Assembly: GCA_025464915.1 (NCBI GenBank)
Contig: JAODNF010000247.1
Coordinates: 1 to 6,927, forward strand
From: Frankiales bacterium
GTDB taxonomy: Bacteria; Actinomycetota; Actinomycetes; Mycobacteriales; SCTD01
DNA: 6,927 nucleotides
Direction: 5' to 3'
The notes under the pieces were generated by a model that searched no databases, was not told the DNA's origin, and saw only the letters and a list, made by a program, of their open reading frames with translations. Made by a program: the position numbers and the translations under genes. This document shows positions 1-5,175 of this stretch, piece by piece (within the stretch, counting starts at the first letter, position 1; every line of letters begins with the position of its first letter).

Positions 1-1512
1 GGTCGCGTTGAGCTTCATGGTGCAGGAGCCCAGCGGGATCATCGTCCGGTCGAGGGCGAGGTCCTTGTCCGACAGCGAGCGCAGGTAGCGCAGCATCGCC
101 GTCTCGCTGTGGTGGCTCGAGAAGACCTCGTGGGTCAGGAACGGGGAGGTACGGCGCAGGTCGGCCGGGAGGGTGTCCTCGGCGTCGGCGTCGAGCGCGT
201 CCCAGTCCTGTCGCTGGACACCGAACGCGTCCGTGACCAGGTCGAGGTGGGCGCGGGTCGTGGTCTCGTCGGTGCTGATGCTGATCGACGTGCCGTCCAG
301 GAACAGGTCCACGCCGGCCAGCCGGGCCCGCTCCACGACCTCCGCTGCGTCCGCGCGCTCGACGGTGACCGTGTCGAAGAAGCTCCCCGACGCGCCCAGG
401 GCGGTGCCGAGCAGGGTCGCGAAGCGGTGCGTGCGCCGTGCGATGGTGGTGAGCCCCTCGGGACCGTGCCAGACGGCGTACATGCCGGCGATGACGGCGA
501 GCAGCACCTGGGCGGTGCAGATGTTCGACGTCGCCTTCTCCCGCCGGATGTGCTGCTCGCGGGTCTGCAGGGCGAGCCGGTAGGCCTTGCTGCCGTCGAC
601 GTCGACGCTCACGCCCACGAGGCGCCCGGGGATCGCTCGCTCGAGGCCGGCGCGGACCGCCAGGTAGCCCGCGTGCGGGCCGCCGTAGCCGAGCGGCACG
701 CCGAAGCGCTGGGAGCTGCCCACGGCCACGTCGGCCCCGGCGTCCCCGGGGCTCTCGAGCAGCGTCAGGGCGAGCAGGTCCGCGGCCACGACGAGCAGGG
801 CGGCGTTGTCGTGCGCGTGCGCCGCGAGCGGCTTCAGGTCCCTGACCTGGCCCTTTGCGCCCGGGTACTGCACGAGCAGGCCAAAGATGTCGCTAGGCAG
901 ACTTGCCGAGGTGTCGACTTCCACGACCTTGATCCCGAGCGGGAGCGCCCGGGTCCGGACCACGGCCTTGGTCTGCGGGAACAGGTCGGCGTCGACGGCG
1001 AACACCGCGTCGGCGGGGGCCTTGGACTGCCGGCGGGCCAGGGTCATCGCCTCGGCGGCCGCGGTGCCCTCGTCCAGCAGACTGGCGTTGGACGTCGGCA
1101 GGCCGGTGAGGTCGCCGATCATCGTCTGGAAGTTGAGCAGCGCCTCGAGCCGGCCCTGGCTGATCTCCGGCTGGTACGGCGTGTAGGCGGTGTACCAGGC
1201 GGGGTTCTCGAGCACGTTGCGCAGCACCACCGGCGGGGTGAAGGCGTTGTAGTAGCCCAGCCCGATCATCGGGACCTGAACGGTGTTCTGCGCGGCGAGC
1301 GCCCGCAGCTCGGCGATCGCCTCCTGCTCGGTCGCCGCGGGCGGCAGGTCGAGCCGCTCGGTCGCGCGGATGGCCTCCGGGACAGCCGTGCGGGCCAGGT
1401 CCTCCAGGCTGCCGTGACCGACGACCGCCAGCATCTTGGCCACCTCGTCCGCGGACGGGCCGATGTGACGGGTGGCGAACGGGGCAGCGGACTCGAGGTC
1501 GCGCAGGCTCAT
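1..1512 (-). CDS. gcvP: Glycine dehydrogenase (decarboxylating), P-protein, N-terminal part; 3' end outside window
   Basis: P-protein of the glycine cleavage system: a cytoplasmic PLP enzyme that decarboxylates glycine and passes the aminomethyl group to the lipoyl arm of GcvH. The reading frame is open from ATG at 1512 to the window edge, giving 504 residues of a protein usually about 950 long. Family motifs seen: MSLRDLESAAPFATRHIGPS at the N-terminus, LGYYNAFTPP (85-94), YTPYQPEISQG (110-120), TSNASLLDEGTAAAEAM (about 140-156), GSSQRFGVPLGYGGPHAG (265-282), TREQHIRREKATSNICTAQ (about 317-335) and MIPLGSCTMKLNAT (491-504). The PLP-binding lysine lies in the missing C-terminal half. The start is supported by GAGAGG (1519-1524), six bases upstream. 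It is preceded by a tandem glycine riboswitch, so glycine probably induces it. No frameshift or internal stop is seen. Identification is secure; only completeness is unknown. Confidence 0.97.
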   Translation of the reverse strand, partial: MSLRDLESAAPFATRHIGPSADEVAKMLAVVGHGSLEDLARTAVPEAIRATERLDLPPAATEQEAIAELRALAAQNTVQVPMIGLGYYNAFTPPVVLRNVLENPAWYTAYTPYQPEISQGRLEALLNFQTMIGDLTGLPTSNASLLDEGTAAAEAMTLARRQSKAPADAVFAVDADLFPQTKAVVRTRALPLGIKVVEVDTSASLPSDIFGLLVQYPGAKGQVRDLKPLAAHAHDNAALLVVAADLLALTLLESPGDAGADVAVGSSQRFGVPLGYGGPHAGYLAVRAGLERAIPGRLVGVSVDVDGSKAYRLALQTREQHIRREKATSNICTAQVLLAVIAGMYAVWHGPEGLTTIARRTHRFATLLGTALGASGSFFDTVTVERADAAEVVERARLAGVDLFLDGTSISISTDETTTRAHLDLVTDAFGVQRQDWDALDADAEDTLPADLRRTSPFLTHEVFSSHHSETAMLRYLRSLSDKDLALDRTMIPLGSCTMKLNAT

Positions 1513-1571
1513 GGGGTGCCTCTCGGAGGGCATGCTGACGCAGGCGTCGGCTGACGCACTGCTTGCCCTCC
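1513..1571 (-). promoter_or_regulatory. Expression platform and ribosome site between glycine riboswitch and gcvP
   Basis: In the RNA, GGAGGGCA just after the second aptamer (1564-1571) is perfectly complementary to TGCCCTCC just before the gcvP ribosome site (1525-1532). Between them lies a GCGTC/GACGC hairpin (1544-1548 with 1553-1557, 4-nt loop). The same CCTC (1526-1529) can instead fold back on GAGG of the ribosome site (1519-1522) with a 3-nt loop. The two pairings exclude each other, which suggests translational control: the long stem would free the ribosome site and the short hairpin would hide it. There is no U-tract, so a terminator mechanism is less likely. The complementarity is seen; the switching is inferred. 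Confidence 0.5.
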
Positions 1572-1692
1572 CCCTCTGTCACGGAGCCTGAGAGCTTCAC
1601 CTGTCGGCGCGGCGCTGCCACGTCGCTCCCACAGGCTTTCACCGTCGGCGCCGCCGTCCGCTGCCACGGACGTCGGGCTTTCCAGAGGTGCC
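1567..1692 (-). promoter_or_regulatory. Glycine riboswitch, second (gcvP-proximal) aptamer
   Basis: Second of two tandem glycine-binding aptamers in the gcvP leader. Conserved core pieces in RNA sense: GGAAAGCC (1676-1683), CGCCGACGGTGAAAGC (1635-1650), CTCTCAGG (1587-1594) and then a GACAGAGG tail. The 5' CCTCT (about 1684-1688) pairs with the 3' AGAGG to close stem P1. A CGTCCG/CGGACG hairpin fills the variable arm. Together with the first aptamer this is the classical tandem architecture that turns on gcv genes when glycine is abundant. The family assignment rests on these motifs and on the position directly before gcvP. Confidence 0.9.
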
Positions 1693-1790
1693 TACCCCCT
1701 GCGGTCCGTGGGCCTGAGAGGTTGTCGGGGAGGAGATGCTCCTTCGGCGCCCGGTGCTGGCTGCACAGGGACTCTCCCGCGTGGGGTGAT
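1693..1790 (-). promoter_or_regulatory. Glycine riboswitch, first (promoter-proximal) aptamer
   Basis: First tandem aptamer. Core motifs in RNA sense: CGGGAGAGT (1771-1779), CGCCGAAGGAGCA (1737-1749) and CTCTCAGGCC (1711-1720), followed by ACGGACCGCAGGGG. The 5' CCCC and GCGG segments pair with the 3' CCGC and GGGG segments to form P1. It matches the glycine riboswitch consensus more closely than the second aptamer. A short linker joins the two. The predicted transcription start is only a few bases upstream, so almost the whole leader is riboswitch. Confidence 0.93.
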
Positions 1791-1801
1791 CGGCACTGCC
1801 G

Positions 1802-1830
1802 AACCTACCAACGCCAGGTCGCTGCGTGAA
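1802..1830 (-). promoter_or_regulatory. Housekeeping-sigma promoter for the riboswitch-gcvP transcript
   Basis: On the minus strand TTCACG (-35, 1825-1830) is followed after 17 bp by TAGGTT (-10, 1802-1807), which fits the actinobacterial TAnnnT -10 rule. The predicted start near 1795 lies just before the first aptamer. The core GGGTTCAC ... TAGGTTCG closely resembles the garA promoter in this window. An interrupted palindrome CGGCA-C-TGCCG (1791-1801) covers the likely start site. A 7-bp direct repeat lies just upstream of the -35 box. Confidence 0.65.
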
Positions 1831-1838
1831 CCCCCGAC

Positions 1839-1852
1839 ACCCGTGACCCGTG
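1839..1852 (-). repeat. Tandem 7-bp repeat CACGGGT x2 upstream of the gcvP promoter
   Basis: Two abutting copies of CACGGGT (minus strand) end nine bases upstream of the -35 box. This is where an activator or a second regulator could bind. No protein can be assigned from the sequence. It may be chance in GC-rich DNA. Confidence 0.4.
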
Positions 1853-1869
1853 CAGCATTTTCTGGCGAG

Positions 1870-1889
1870 GCGGCGGGTGCGACCGCCGC
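1870..1889 (-). terminator. GC-rich hairpin after the second MerR gene, possible terminator
   Basis: A perfect 7-bp stem GCGGCGG/CCGCCGC with a 6-nt loop begins 16 bases after the stop codon of the gene ending at 1906. There is no U-tract. Actinobacterial terminators often lack one, but a stem of this composition can also arise by chance. Its position between the stop and the next promoter favours a terminator role. Confidence 0.35.
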
Positions 1890-1905
1890 AGGGACGTGGC
1901 GACGG

Positions 1906-2532
<627 letters not shown>

Positions 2533-2583
2533 CGGGTGCTCCGCTCTCGTCGTACCGACAGGTGACTGCTGCTTGCTGGAGGG

Positions 2584-2612
2584 ACGTTAGGAACCCTCGA
2601 CCGGAGAATCAA
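2584..2612 (-). promoter_or_regulatory. Promoter for the second MerR gene
   Basis: On the minus strand TTGATT (-35, 2607-2612), a 17-bp spacer and TAACGT (-10, 2584-2589) fit the main-sigma consensus. The predicted start near 2577 gives a leader of about 45 nt ending in a good ribosome site. One GAGGGT box (2593-2598) sits inside the spacer, the usual operator position for MerR proteins. Others lie upstream. Confidence 0.6.
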
Positions 2613-2656
2613 TGACCCTCGCGGCGAGTCTCAACCCTCTACCTCATGTCGAGGGT
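2593..2656 (-). repeat. Array of GAGGGT boxes around the second MerR promoter, candidate operator
   Basis: Read in promoter direction, GAGGGT occurs at 2634-2639, 2615-2620 and 2593-2598, starting 19 and 22 bp apart, close to two helical turns. An inverted copy, ACCCTC, is at 2651-2656. The two outer copies extend to a perfect 9-bp inverted pair, ACCCTCGAC at 2593-2601 and GTCGAGGGT at 2648-2656. The regular spacing on one DNA face and overlap with the promoter spacer suggest cooperative binding by the regulator encoded just downstream. The repeats are seen; the binding is inferred. Confidence 0.5.
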
Positions 2657-2663
2657 GAGGCTC
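2626..2663 (-). terminator. Inverted repeat at the stop codon of the DUF151 gene, possible terminator
   Basis: In RNA sense GAGCCTCACCCTC (2651-2663) can pair with GAGGGTTGAGACTC (2626-2639), with one mismatch or wobble and one bulged base around an 11-nt loop. The stem includes part of the TGA stop. No U-tract follows. It could end the DUF151 transcript. It also overlaps the GAGGGT boxes, so the symmetry may instead reflect an operator. Confidence 0.35.
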
Positions 2664-3156
2664 AGCCGTCCTTCTCGAAGTCCTCTGGGGTGATCGTGTC
2701 GAGGAACTCGCGGAACTTCTCCACCTCGTCCTCCTGCTCGTCGGGGATGGCGATGCCGGCTTCCGCCAGCACGGCCTCCTCACCGCGGATCACCGTGCCG
2801 GTGCGCATCGCGAGCGCGATGGCGTCGCTCGGACGGGCGCTCACGGTCACGCCGCCGTCGAACGTCAGCTCGGCGTAGAAGACGCCGTCGCGCAGGTCGC
2901 TGATGGTGACGGACTGCAGCGGCCGGTCGAGAGCGTCCAGCAGGTCCTTGAGCAGGTCGTGCGTCATCGGTCGCTGGGTGACCACGCCCTGCTGGGCGAA
3001 CGCGATCGCGGTCGCCTCGACGGCGCCGATCCAGATCGGCAGGTAGCGGTCGCCGCCGGACTCCTTCAGGAGCACGATCGGTTGCTGGCTCGGGAGCTCG
3101 ACGCGGACGCCCACCACAGTCAGCTCTGTCGTGGCCGTGCCCTCAGGGTCGGTCAT
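2662..3156 (-). CDS. DUF151 / bifunctional nuclease (BFN) family protein
   Basis: Protein of 164 aa, normal for the family and equivalent to Rv1829. Conserved blocks: VVGVRVELPSQQPIVLL (14-30), a YLPIWIGAVEATAIAFA core (38-54), QRPMTHDLL (61-69), and the signature ARPSDAIALAMRTG (107-120). A short acidic helix-rich tail (about 138-164) follows. Plant BFN relatives have nuclease activity on RNA and DNA, and structural relatives exist in Thermotoga; the actinobacterial proteins are not well characterised and their substrate is unknown. It is soluble, with no signal peptide or membrane segment. ATG at 3156 has no good Shine-Dalgarno sequence, but a TAGCCT -10 box ends six bases before it, so the mRNA is probably leaderless. 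It lies 84 bp after ftsR and 129 bp before the next regulator gene. The family call is firm; the function is open. Confidence 0.93.
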   Translation of the reverse strand: MTDPEGTATTELTVVGVRVELPSQQPIVLLKESGGDRYLPIWIGAVEATAIAFAQQGVVTQRPMTHDLLKDLLDALDRPLQSVTISDLRDGVFYAELTFDGGVTVSARPSDAIALAMRTGTVIRGEEAVLAEAGIAIPDEQEDEVEKFREFLDTITPEDFEKDG

Positions 3157-3162
3157 GCTCTG

Positions 3163-3168
3163 AGGCTA
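3163..3168 (-). promoter_or_regulatory. -10 box for a leaderless DUF151 transcript
   Basis: TAGCCT on the minus strand ends six bases before the ATG, placing the predicted start at the A of the start codon. TAnnnT followed by 6-7 bases and ATG is the usual layout for leaderless actinobacterial genes, and it would explain the missing ribosome site. No convincing -35 box is present. A palindrome CTGCCGGCAG (3207-3216) lies upstream with no assigned role. Confidence 0.5.
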
Positions 3169-3240
3169 CTCCGGCCCCAGCAGAACGCCAGCGGTGTGGT
3201 TCCGCCCTGCCGGCAGCGAGGACGGCCCAGCCACGACGGC

Positions 3241-3993
3241 TCAGCGACGAAGGCCCGGTGCGAGCCCGGCCTTGACGAGCGTGGCGTGCAGCTTCACCGA
3301 GAGCGAGGCGAGCTCGCGCGCGACCTCGTCGGCGCGGGCCCGGGCCTCCGGGTTGCGTTGGCGAACGAGCGGCGTGACCACCTGCTCGACGAGCCCGATC
3401 TCGCGCTCGGCGGCGGACTTGAACGGCCTCAGGTGCCGAGCCTCGATGCCGAACCGGGCCATCTCGGCCACGGTCTTCGCGACGACGAGGGCGTCCCCGT
3501 CGTAGTGGCTGCTCCCGGACCGGGGGCTCACCAGCCCGAACTGCTCGAGCTGCTCGAGCTGCTCCGGCTCCAGGCCGGCGGCGTCGAGGAGCTCGCGACG
3601 GGAGAGCCGGACCTCGCTGGCATCCGGGCGGAAGGAGTCCGGCCCCGGCATGCCCTCGGCCGCGACCAGAGCGCGCGGGACCTTCGGACCCGTCCCCCCG
3701 GTCGAGGGCGGCTCGAGACCGCGGTCGATCGCGTCGAGGTGCTCCTTGATGACGCGCAGCGGCAGGTAGTGGTCGCGCTGGGCCGACAGGACGTAGCGCA
3801 GCCGGCTCAGGTCCTCGCGCGAGAACTTCCGGTACCCGGACGAGGTGCGCTCGGGCTTGATGAGCCCCTCGTCCTCGAGGAAGCGGATCTTGGAGATCGT
3901 GACGTCCGGGTACTCGGGACGCAGCTGCGAGAGCACCTCGCCGATGCTCATGAACGCGCGCGAGGGGACGCTCGCGTTGGAGGACACGGTCAT
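3241..3993 (-). CDS. ftsR: MerR-family regulator FtsR
   Basis: Protein of 250 aa equivalent to Rv1828 of M. tuberculosis and FtsR of Corynebacterium glutamicum, where it activates ftsZ. The N-terminal MerR helix-turn-helix spans about 14-88: AFMSIGEVLSQLRPEYP, then ISKIRFLEDEGLIKPER (33-49), wing SSGYRKFSREDLSRLRYVL (51-69) and QRDHYLPLRVIKEHLD (72-87). A second winged-helix-like block, VRLSRRELLDAAGL to FGLVSP (128-157), and a C-terminal helical part with LRPFKSAAERE (188-198) match the two-domain form of this family. No metal-binding cysteines are present. ATG at 3993 lies two bases after the garA stop and is served by GAGGAG (4002-4007) inside the garA end, so the two are co-transcribed and probably translationally coupled. 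Met15 is an alternative but less supported start. An in-frame EQL repeat occurs at about 145-153. Confidence 0.93.
   Translation of the reverse strand: MTVSSNASVPSRAFMSIGEVLSQLRPEYPDVTISKIRFLEDEGLIKPERTSSGYRKFSREDLSRLRYVLSAQRDHYLPLRVIKEHLDAIDRGLEPPSTGGTGPKVPRALVAAEGMPGPDSFRPDASEVRLSRRELLDAAGLEPEQLEQLEQFGLVSPRSGSSHYDGDALVVAKTVAEMARFGIEARHLRPFKSAAEREIGLVEQVVTPLVRQRNPEARARADEVARELASLSVKLHATLVKAGLAPGLRR
3541..3567 (-). repeat. 9-bp tandem repeat inside ftsR
   Basis: Two exact copies of CTGCTCGAG (plus-strand reading) and a third degenerate copy encode repeated Glu-Gln-Leu units. Being in frame, gain or loss of a unit would lengthen or shorten a linker or helix between the two DNA-binding-like domains without breaking the gene. 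Confidence 0.6.
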
Positions 3994-3995
3994 CC

Positions 3996-4538
3996 TCAGC
4001 TCTCCTCGTCGCTGGGCCGTGCCCCGGTGAGGAACACCAGGCGGTACTTCCCGATCTGGACCTCGTCGCCGCCCGCCAGTCCGGCCGTCTCGATCCGCTC
4101 ACGGTTCAGGTAGGTGCCGTTGAGGCTGCCGACGTCACGCACGACGAAACCGCCGTCCTGTCGCAGGAACTCCGCGTGCCGCCGCGAGACGGTCACGTCA
4201 TCGAGGAAGATGTCGCTGTCGGGGTGCCGGCCCGCGGTGGTCACGTCCGCGTCCAGCAGGAAGCGGGACCCCGCGTTCGGCCCGCGCTTGACCACCAGGA
4301 GCGCCGACCCCGGGGGCAGCGCATCCGCCACGCCGGACGACTGCTCCTCACTCGTCTCGACCTCGTGCTCCGCGCCGCCGGCCTGACCGCTCTCCAGGGC
4401 GCCCTCGAGGGCAGCCAGCGAGATGGTCGACGTCGTCTCGACGCCGCCCTCCCCGGCCGATCGTCCGGTGGCTGCCCCGCAACGCGCGCAGAAGCGGCTG
4501 TCGTCGGGGTTCTGCTGGCCGCACTGGGTGCAGAACAC
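3996..4538 (-). CDS. garA: GarA/OdhI-type FHA phospho-switch protein with N-terminal zinc ribbon
   Basis: Small signalling protein of 180 aa. Family knowledge: unphosphorylated GarA/OdhI binds and inhibits 2-oxoglutarate dehydrogenase (and in mycobacteria adjusts glutamate enzymes); phosphorylation of one of two adjacent threonines by PknG or PknB makes the tail bind its own FHA domain and releases the targets. Seen here: the phospho-site GVETTST with Thr35-Thr36; LPPGSALLVVKRGPNAGSRF (74-93) matching GarA almost exactly; FHA residues Gly103-Arg104, Ser118-Arg119-Arg120-His121 and Asn140-Gly141-Thr142; and DEVQIGKYRLVFLTG (158-172). Unlike the GarA and OdhI sequences I recall, residues 1-21 form a zinc ribbon with C3-x2-C6 and C17-x2-C20. 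The start is GTG at 4538; GAAGGAGG (4549-4556) lies upstream with a long 10-nt spacing and no other start is available. It heads an operon with ftsR and has its own promoter and structured leader. Confidence 0.95.
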   Translation of the reverse strand: MFCTQCGQQNPDDSRFCARCGAATGRSAGEGGVETTSTISLAALEGALESGQAGGAEHEVETSEEQSSGVADALPPGSALLVVKRGPNAGSRFLLDADVTTAGRHPDSDIFLDDVTVSRRHAEFLRQDGGFVVRDVGSLNGTYLNRERIETAGLAGGDEVQIGKYRLVFLTGARPSDEES

Positions 4539-4549
4539 GCTGTCGCCGC

Positions 4550-4611
4550 CTCCTTCGGGTGCAGGAGCAGGTCTCGCACCGCGCGGGGATGCCGCGCGCG
4601 TCGTCTCCTGC
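4550..4611 (-). promoter_or_regulatory. Structured garA leader that could hide or expose the ribosome site
   Basis: In RNA sense GCAGGAG (4605-4611) pairs perfectly with CTCCTGC (4561-4567), enclosing a second perfect 7-bp hairpin CGCGCGG/CCGCGCG (4592-4598 with 4580-4586, 5-nt loop). The CTCCT of the outer stem (4563-4567) can instead pair with AGGAG of the garA ribosome site (4550-4554, 8-nt loop). The two folds exclude each other, as in translational switches. Another GCAGGAG copy (4661-4667) near the predicted start could also compete. I do not recognise a known riboswitch class. The pairings are seen; the regulation is inferred. Confidence 0.4.
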
Positions 4612-4633
4612 AGGATGCGCTCACGTGGGGAAG

Positions 4634-4649
4634 CCTGGTCTGCACCAGG
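4634..4649 (-). repeat. Small hairpin in the garA leader
   Basis: Perfect 6-bp inverted repeat CCTGGT/ACCAGG around a 4-nt loop, about 12-27 nt downstream of the predicted transcription start. It could be an RNA hairpin or a protein site. Its role is unknown. Confidence 0.4.
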
Positions 4650-4668
4650 TCAGACGGGAGCTCCTGCG

Positions 4669-4698
4669 AACCTAGCCGCGACAGCCCCGTAGGGTCAA
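4669..4698 (-). promoter_or_regulatory. Main-sigma promoter for garA-ftsR
   Basis: On the minus strand TTGACC (-35, 4693-4698) is followed after 18 bp by TAGGTT (-10, 4669-4674). The -35 box matches the consensus in five of six positions and the -10 box fits TAnnnT. The start near 4662 gives a leader of about 124 nt. The pattern GGGTTGAC ... TAGGTTCG is nearly the same as in the gcvP promoter. Confidence 0.7.
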
Positions 4699-4750
4699 CC
4701 CGTGGTCGACCCCGCCAGCCGGGTAAAGTCTTGACCCGAGGTCGAGACCC
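4692..4750 (-). repeat. Cluster of GGTC/GACC half-sites between gcvH and garA
   Basis: Four symmetric or paired elements lie within 59 bp. On the plus strand GGGTCAA (4692-4698) and TTGACCC (4731-4737) form a perfect 7-bp inverted pair; GGTCGACC (4704-4711) is a palindrome; GGTCGAGACC (4740-4749) is an inverted repeat with a 2-nt centre. The first overlaps the garA -35 box. It may be an operator. A weak CGGGT/ACCCG hairpin in the same stretch could contribute to gcvH termination, but there is no U-tract. Confidence 0.4.
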
Positions 4751-4753
4751 CAA

Positions 4754-5143
4754 TCACGTCTTCGTCAGGGCTTCGTACGCCGTGGGCTCCAGCAGGTCGG
4801 GTGCCGTCAGAGCGGCGTCCACCCCGGCCGCCGGCGCGATCTCCACCATCCAGCCCTCCCCGTACGGGTCGCTGTTGACGAGCTCCGGGTTCGCGTCCAG
4901 CGCCTCGTTGCGTGCCGTCACCGTCCCCGCGAGCGGTGCGTAGACGTCCGACACGCTCTTGGTGGACTCCACCTCGCCCATGCTCTGCCCCGCGCTGACC
5001 TCGGTCCCGACGGCCGGCAGCGTCACGAAGACGATGTCGCCGAGCGCCTCCTGGGCGTAGTCGGTGATGCCGATCCGGAGGTTGTCGCCGACGGGCTTCA
5101 CCCACTCGTGCTCGGCGGTGTACTTGAGGTCGGCGGGGTTCAA
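4754..5143 (-). CDS. gcvH: Glycine cleavage system H protein (lipoyl carrier)
   Basis: Cytoplasmic lipoyl protein of 129 aa, the normal length, that shuttles the aminomethyl intermediate between the P, T and L proteins. Seen: LKYTAEHEWV (6-15), GITDYAQEALGDIVFVTLP (25-43), and the lipoylation motif GEVESTKSVSDVYAP with the modified lysine at Lys62, followed by GTVTARNEAL and NSDPYGEGWM (about 90-99). All family blocks are intact. The start is TTG at 5143: GAGG (5149-5152) lies five bases upstream, the encoded N-terminus matches the family, and no ATG or GTG is available in frame nearby. It follows the DUF881 gene by 32 bp and is probably co-transcribed with it. No riboswitch precedes it, unlike gcvP. 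Confidence 0.97.
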   Translation of the reverse strand: MNPADLKYTAEHEWVKPVGDNLRIGITDYAQEALGDIVFVTLPAVGTEVSAGQSMGEVESTKSVSDVYAPLAGTVTARNEALDANPELVNSDPYGEGWMVEIAPAAGVDAALTAPDLLEPTAYEALTKT

Positions 5144-5175
5144 CGGTGCCTCGGCTTCCGGTCGTGGGGCGCGGT

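Noticed and set aside
1537..1548. GACGC/GCGTC hairpin in the gcvP leader with a 2-nt loop
   Set aside because: A 2-nt loop is too tight. The same GCGTC pairs better with the copy at 1553-1557.
109..1554. Long plus-strand open frame (481 codons) opposite gcvP
   Set aside because: It is antisense to an unmistakable gcvP with every family motif. Its translation is low-complexity Arg/Gly/Val/Asp-rich, typical of a shadow frame in GC-rich DNA.
2959..4113. Plus-strand open frame of 384 codons across DUF151, ftsR and garA
   Set aside because: It spans three clearly real minus-strand genes and their gaps, and shows no recognisable domain.
4539..4660. Possible leader peptide starting at a GTG in the garA leader
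   Set aside because: The frame runs on out of frame far into garA, has no ribosome site and encodes an Arg-rich string without the features of a regulatory leader peptide.
4731..4759. Plus-strand TTGACC as the -35 of a divergent promoter
   Set aside because: No acceptable -10 box follows at 16-19 bp, and there is no plus-strand gene for it to drive.
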